10,328 nt of DNA from Oscillospiraceae bacterium (GTDB taxonomy: Bacteria; Bacillota; Clostridia; Oscillospirales; Ruminococcaceae). Below, in pieces: positions 7,207 to 10,328 of the stretch. The stretch lies in the NCBI GenBank assembly GCA_015067375.1, contig SVMQ01000054.1:1-10328 (forward strand), given 5' to 3'. Both the position numbers and the translations under genes were made by a program. Numbering within the stretch: position 1 is the first letter of the stretch; the number at the start of each line of letters is the position of its first letter. The notes under the pieces are model-generated. The model made no database searches. It saw nothing but the letters and a program-made list of their open reading frames with translations, and was not told the origin of the DNA.

Positions 7207-9048
7207 TTACTCCTCAACGATGACAAAAGCGGATGTGCGGCTGTCTTCATCGGCATTGCTGAATGCCACGATCTCATATGTACCGGGAGCGGAAGGCGCC
7301 TGATACAGTCCGTTTTCATCGATATTACCACCGTCAGTATCGTTAACAGACCAAGTTACGGTCTTGTTCTCGGTACCCTCTACCTCAGCCTTGAAACGGA
7401 TGCGCTCAAGCGGCTTGAGCTTCTGGATATCGGGAACTATCCTTACTACAACGTTATCCTTTGCGCGCATCTCTGCGGTATCTCTGGTAGGCTTGTAAGC
7501 AAACCAGCGCACTCTTACATTATGTCCCTCAACATAATCCAAAAGGCGCAGACCTACACGGAAAGTACCCTTATCGGGATTGAGCAGTGCGGCAGTTTCT
7601 ATTCTGGGTACCGCCTTGTTTTCGCCCTTTGTTGCAAAGACCTCACCGCTACCGAACAGCAACATACGCTGTCCTGCATCGCTGTACTCCACAGAAAGAG
7701 AGATGCTGACATCTCCGATACCGAGATTATGAGGTATCTCCTGAGAAGTGAATCTTGCATTCACTCTTATCGCACCTGAAATAGGAATATCCACAACGCC
7801 CGAGGATGTTGCGTAATCATAAGCCTCTGACGAGGGTATGCCAAATCTGAAGCTGAGCTTCTTGTTCTTCTGGTTGTAGGAAGCGTTTACCTGAGGCTTC
7901 TGCCAATACTCAAGCGTCTCCACCTCTGTGGAGATACCGCCCTTCAGGAAATTGCTATCCGTTTTTGCAGCGCTCTGAACTATAGGTGCGGAGCTTTCGG
8001 CAATAGCAGCAGATGCTGTGCCTGCATCCTCAGAACGAAGCCCCGTCCTCTGCGCAAAGGGGAGCGGAGTGATATTTCTGATGATAAATCCCGTACCGAT
8101 GTTAAGGCAGTCTATCTTAGCAAGGTAGATAGGTGTATTGTCGCCGCTTATATGCTTTTCAAGCGTGCTCATGCGAGTGTTCTTCATGCTGTCAAAGCTC
8201 TCGGCGTCAGCACAGATGTATACCTCTGCAGCATTAACGGTCATCTTATCCGAGATATCGCCCATCTTTACAGATATCTCACCCTTGCTCTTGCTGATGG
8301 GTGCGATCATATCAGAAACACCTACTGCCCTGAGCGTGAAATCAACGGTGAACACGTCTTTCTTTACGCTGCTGTCCTCTGTGAACTTCAGCTCGATATC
8401 GCTGGAGCTTCCGCTGCGGAAATATTCTGACTGGAAAGTGTATGTAAAGGATACAGGCTGGCTGTCGATGCCCTTGAGAACGATAAATCTGATGTCCATC
8501 TCATCGCCTGACATTGCAAGCTTCGGCACCACCATAACAATACGCAGTCCATGCGCATTATACACTACCGAAACCGTGTTCATGCCTGCAGCGCCATAGA
8601 TATCTTCAAGCGTGGGATCGTCAGTGCTGAGATACAGTCTGTAGCCTTCTTCGATCTTATTGAACTGCTCGCTGTCGTGATCGGATGCGCCGATATTGTT
8701 GACAGGCTCGCGGTCAAACTGTGAATATTTAAGGCAAAGGTAAGCCTGCTCGGACTTTTCAAGGCTGTCGTAGCCATCCACCATCTGCAGCTTTCTGATT
8801 ATCGGAGTAGGAACAACTATCTCTCTTCCGAGGTAATCAAGCGCCATGCCTGTTTCGATAGAAAAGGATGTGTCATCATTCTGATAAACACCCAGACCAC
8901 ACACTACGCCTGCGCCGAAAAGAACGCGGTTAAGGAGTCTGCGCTTGTTATTGTAATACCGCTGCTCTATCTCAAAATCACGGGCAGTCAGCATTTTTCC
9001 GTAAAAGTATCTATTTCTTTCAAACGGGAAAAAATTATTATTGTTCAT
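7207..9048 (-). CDS. CIS baseplate-associated protein with YFYGK...DFE.EQRY N-terminus and C-terminal Ig-like domain
   Basis: Protein of 613 residues with no signal peptide. The N-terminus (about 6-55: FFPFERNRYFYGKMLTARDF, then EIEQRY, NKRRLLNR, GAGVVCGLGV) matches a block I associate with uncharacterised proteins beside eCIS baseplate genes. It is followed by a G-x-A-L-D-x-x-G-R-E-I-V-V segment (67-79) also seen in that group. The middle (about 160-335 and 370-525) is beta-rich, with an Ala/Ser linker at about 338-368. Residues 534-612 form a bacterial Ig-like domain: V-x-P at the start, TVTWSVN at 563-569, GGNIDENGLYQAPS at 573-586, then GTYEIVAFSN. It probably decorates the baseplate or mediates contact with a surface or the membrane module. 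The ATG at 9046-9048 is chosen because AGGAGG lies 8 bases upstream, inside the previous gene. The two genes overlap by 11 bases, pointing to coupled translation. Confidence 0.75.
   Translation of the reverse strand: MNNNNFFPFERNRYFYGKMLTARDFEIEQRYYNNKRRLLNRVLFGAGVVCGLGVYQNDDTSFSIETGMALDYLGREIVVPTPIIRKLQMVDGYDSLEKSEQAYLCLKYSQFDREPVNNIGASDHDSEQFNKIEEGYRLYLSTDDPTLEDIYGAAGMNTVSVVYNAHGLRIVMVVPKLAMSGDEMDIRFIVLKGIDSQPVSFTYTFQSEYFRSGSSSDIELKFTEDSSVKKDVFTVDFTLRAVGVSDMIAPISKSKGEISVKMGDISDKMTVNAAEVYICADAESFDSMKNTRMSTLEKHISGDNTPIYLAKIDCLNIGTGFIIRNITPLPFAQRTGLRSEDAGTASAAIAESSAPIVQSAAKTDSNFLKGGISTEVETLEYWQKPQVNASYNQKNKKLSFRFGIPSSEAYDYATSSGVVDIPISGAIRVNARFTSQEIPHNLGIGDVSISLSVEYSDAGQRMLLFGSGEVFATKGENKAVPRIETAALLNPDKGTFRVGLRLLDYVEGHNVRVRWFAYKPTRDTAEMRAKDNVVVRIVPDIQKLKPLERIRFKAEVEGTENKTVTWSVNDTDGGNIDENGLYQAPSAPGTYEIVAFSNADEDSRTSAFVIVEE
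7213..7449 (-). other. Bacterial Ig-like (Big/BACON-type) domain
   Basis: Codons 534-612 of the 613-residue protein. The segment shows the V-x-V...P opening strand, RFKAEVEGT, VTWSVN, the G-x-I-D-x-N-G-L-Y-x-A-P loop and GTYEIVAFS, in the order and spacing usual for Ig-like surface domains. Such domains are often found on phage tails and secreted adhesins, where they extend or bind. Confidence 0.75.
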
Positions 9049-10180
9049 CTTTGCTTCCTCCTAAAATGATCTCATTGGAAATACGCGTTCCGACATCTGT
9101 ATTCGCATAGCTGTAACCGCTAAGCACTGAATTTACGCCAAGGTAGGTATGCTTTTCAAGTATGGTATTATTTCGTGTTATCACGACCTCAGGCTCGGTA
9201 TAAGCAGGGATCCTGCGTTTTAGCTTATCCATAAAGAGATTTGCCTCATGAGTATCAGCAAAAGTCTTTTCAGGAAGCAGCACAAAGAATTTGTAAGGAT
9301 TATCACCGAACAATCTGTGATATACCTCCTTGTCCCTGCCCTCGTGTACCAGCTTATCTACACTGTAATACTCAATTATATTCGGTGTGACGCCGTATTC
9401 ATCCTCTATCCAGCTTATCAGACCGCGCTTAACGCCGATAAAACGATATTCATCCGCGGTATGACTTATCCTCTCACGCAGCCTGTCCTCGGAAACGTAT
9501 GCAACGTCCTCTATGCACAGCCAGCTGCTCAGATATCTCAAAAGGTCGCCTTGTGCAATGCGATAGTCAAGGCTCTGTGAGGATCTTTCGATTGCGCTGT
9601 CCATATCGAAGAATATACCGTCAAATATGGAAAGAAAGCGTGTCAGAAAGCCGTTCTCCCCGTCCTCCTCACGATATACCGAGGGAAGATAATCCACCAT
9701 CTGCTCGCCCTTTATCTGCAGCTTCAGCTTATTCACGCTCAGCTCACGGCGTTCAAGGATGATGAACTCAAGCTTGATCCATATATATCGTCCATGCAGA
9801 TCTATAGGTCCGTCAAAGCAGTTGCTGAAAAGCGGCTTGAACAGATCATCCACCGCCTGCAAGCGTGCTGACGCATCCACCGAGCTGTCTTTGAGAAAGC
9901 TGTCAAGCTCAGCCGTCCTGCCGTTGATAGAAACCGCTGTGTTATCGGATGCGTAAGCGCTTACCTGCATTACGATATTGTCGTCGAGCTGCGCATCTAT
10001 CTGCAGATTTCGCCAGCAGAAGTTATGCTCCGTAGAATCAACAGATCCTGTTATCATCACGCACGAACCATTCTCAAGCGTCGGTACGATACTGTTGCCC
10101 TTTACGCAAAGCCCCTGCAGCAGACAGCGCTGCCACTCGCGTTCGCGGTTGAGCGTGATAAACAAACGATTTCTGTTCAT
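9038..10180 (-). CDS. Phage tail protein I / TIGR02242-like CIS baseplate wedge protein
   Basis: Protein of 380 residues. Residues about 163-270 carry the tail-protein domain typical of CIS and phage baseplates: Y-L-P-S-V-Y-R-E-E-D (164-173), FLTRFLSIFDGIFFDMDSAI (178-197), LLRYLSSWLCIED (213-225), then R-E-R-I-S-H-T-A-D-E-Y-R-F-I-G-V-K-R-G-L (235-254) and the YGVTPNIIEYY strand (262-272). The N-terminal 160 residues, with several Trp and Cys and mostly predicted strands, resemble the extra beta domain of larger eCIS members. The C-terminal part (about 295-335: FFVLLPEK...RRIPAYTEPEVVI) is also typical of the family. It is expected to form part of the wedge joining the central spike hub to the sheath, comparable to Pvc12/Afp12 or P2 gpI. 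Start ATG at 10178-10180 follows AAAGG at 10190-10194, 26 bases after the upstream stop. Confidence 0.85.
   Translation of the reverse strand: MNRNRLFITLNREREWQRCLLQGLCVKGNSIVPTLENGSCVMITGSVDSTEHNFCWRNLQIDAQLDDNIVMQVSAYASDNTAVSINGRTAELDSFLKDSSVDASARLQAVDDLFKPLFSNCFDGPIDLHGRYIWIKLEFIILERRELSVNKLKLQIKGEQMVDYLPSVYREEDGENGFLTRFLSIFDGIFFDMDSAIERSSQSLDYRIAQGDLLRYLSSWLCIEDVAYVSEDRLRERISHTADEYRFIGVKRGLISWIEDEYGVTPNIIEYYSVDKLVHEGRDKEVYHRLFGDNPYKFFVLLPEKTFADTHEANLFMDKLKRRIPAYTEPEVVITRNNTILEKHTYLGVNSVLSGYSYANTDVGTRISNEIILGGSKDEQ
9057..9062 (-). promoter_or_regulatory. Consensus Shine-Dalgarno AGGAGG inside the upstream gene
   Basis: On the minus strand AGGAGG lies 8 bases before the ATG at 9046-9048. 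It sits within the last codons of the tail-protein-I gene, which stops at 9038. This fixes the start of the 613-residue protein and supports coupled translation of the two baseplate genes. Confidence 0.85.
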
Positions 10181-10206
10181 GGCTTCACACCTTTCGTGAT
10201 AAGATC

Positions 10207-10328
10207 TTATGGCTCTGTAACATTGAAATATACATCACCGCAATATGCTATTGCATTAGGAGGAATCACAAGCCGACCGTAACGATCACGGCTGCATCCT
10301 GCCATCTCAGTGCTGATATTGATATGCT
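10207..10328 (-). CDS. C-terminal end of an upstream gene, possibly a baseplate J-like protein
   Basis: Only the last 39 codons are in the window: the readable frame begins at 10326 and stops with TAA at 10207-10209. The visible end reads STEMAGCSRDRYGRLVIP and continues PNAIAYCGDVYFNVTEP. That is a short beta-hairpin tail with D-x-Y-G-x-L-V-I-P. In many CIS loci the gene before the TIGR02242 tail protein encodes the baseplate J-like wedge protein (TIGR02243, Pvc11-like), and a C-terminal strand pair of this kind would fit. The fragment is too short to prove it. The next gene begins 26 bases later, so it belongs to the same operon. Confidence 0.6.
   Translation of the reverse strand, partial: HINISTEMAGCSRDRYGRLVIPPNAIAYCGDVYFNVTEP

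Noticed and set aside
8138..8599. Plus-strand open frame of 153 codons within the Ig-domain gene
   Set aside because: It is antisense to a continuous 613-codon gene with conserved motifs and lacks its own ribosome binding site.
1..10328. Ordinary Myoviridae-type prophage tail region
   Set aside because: The DUF4255/Pvc16 cap protein, the TIGR02242-type tail protein and the YFYGK-family protein fit CIS loci better, and four envelope or signalling genes would be out of place in a phage tail operon. Flanking capsid, terminase or integrase genes, not visible here, would reopen this.
1..10328. tRNA, rRNA, CRISPR, insertion sequence or attachment site
   Set aside because: Coding sequence fills almost the whole window; no repeat-spacer pattern, terminal inverted repeats, transposase motif or RNA gene was seen.

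Overview
This window is a single co-directional gene run, entirely on the minus strand, and looks like part of a contractile injection system (CIS; phage-tail-like particle, eCIS/T6SSiv superfamily) locus. In transcription order (right to left) it holds: the 3' end of a gene, possibly a baseplate protein (10207-10328); a tail-protein-I/TIGR02242-like baseplate wedge protein (9038-10180); a 613-residue CIS-associated protein with a conserved YFYGK...DFE.EQRY N-terminus and a C-terminal Ig-like domain (7207-9048); a cytosolic protein that reads as a degenerate protein kinase (6448-7185); a large polytopic receptor with a beta-propeller-like ectodomain, a second ectodomain, HAMP and a catalytically degraded class III cyclase domain (3667-6402); a membrane-anchored MORN-repeat protein (1851-3620); an exported alpha-helical protein with two TolC-like helical hairpins (496-1830); and the 5' part of a Pvc16/DUF4255-family cap protein (1-480). 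The gaps are 15 to 46 bases, one junction overlaps by 11 bases, and every start has a purine-rich Shine-Dalgarno sequence. No internal promoter or terminator is evident, so this reads as one long operon that continues past both edges.

The organism is probably a Gram-positive anaerobe of the Clostridia, perhaps near Ruminococcus/Oscillospiraceae. This is inferred from strong AGGAGG-type ribosome binding sites, balanced base composition, codon use and general protein style. There is no rRNA or other marker gene here to confirm it.

The main point of interest is the four-gene block at 496-7185, placed between baseplate genes and the Pvc16 cap gene. It contains a pseudokinase, a pseudo-cyclase receptor, a single-pass membrane protein with about 12 MORN units facing outward, and an exported TolC-like protein. 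None is a standard structural CIS component. Together they suggest a membrane-associated sensing, docking or passage module for the particle, which would be a little-described form of CIS. The functional link is inferred from operon context. The domain assignments are read from motifs in the translated sequences without any database search.
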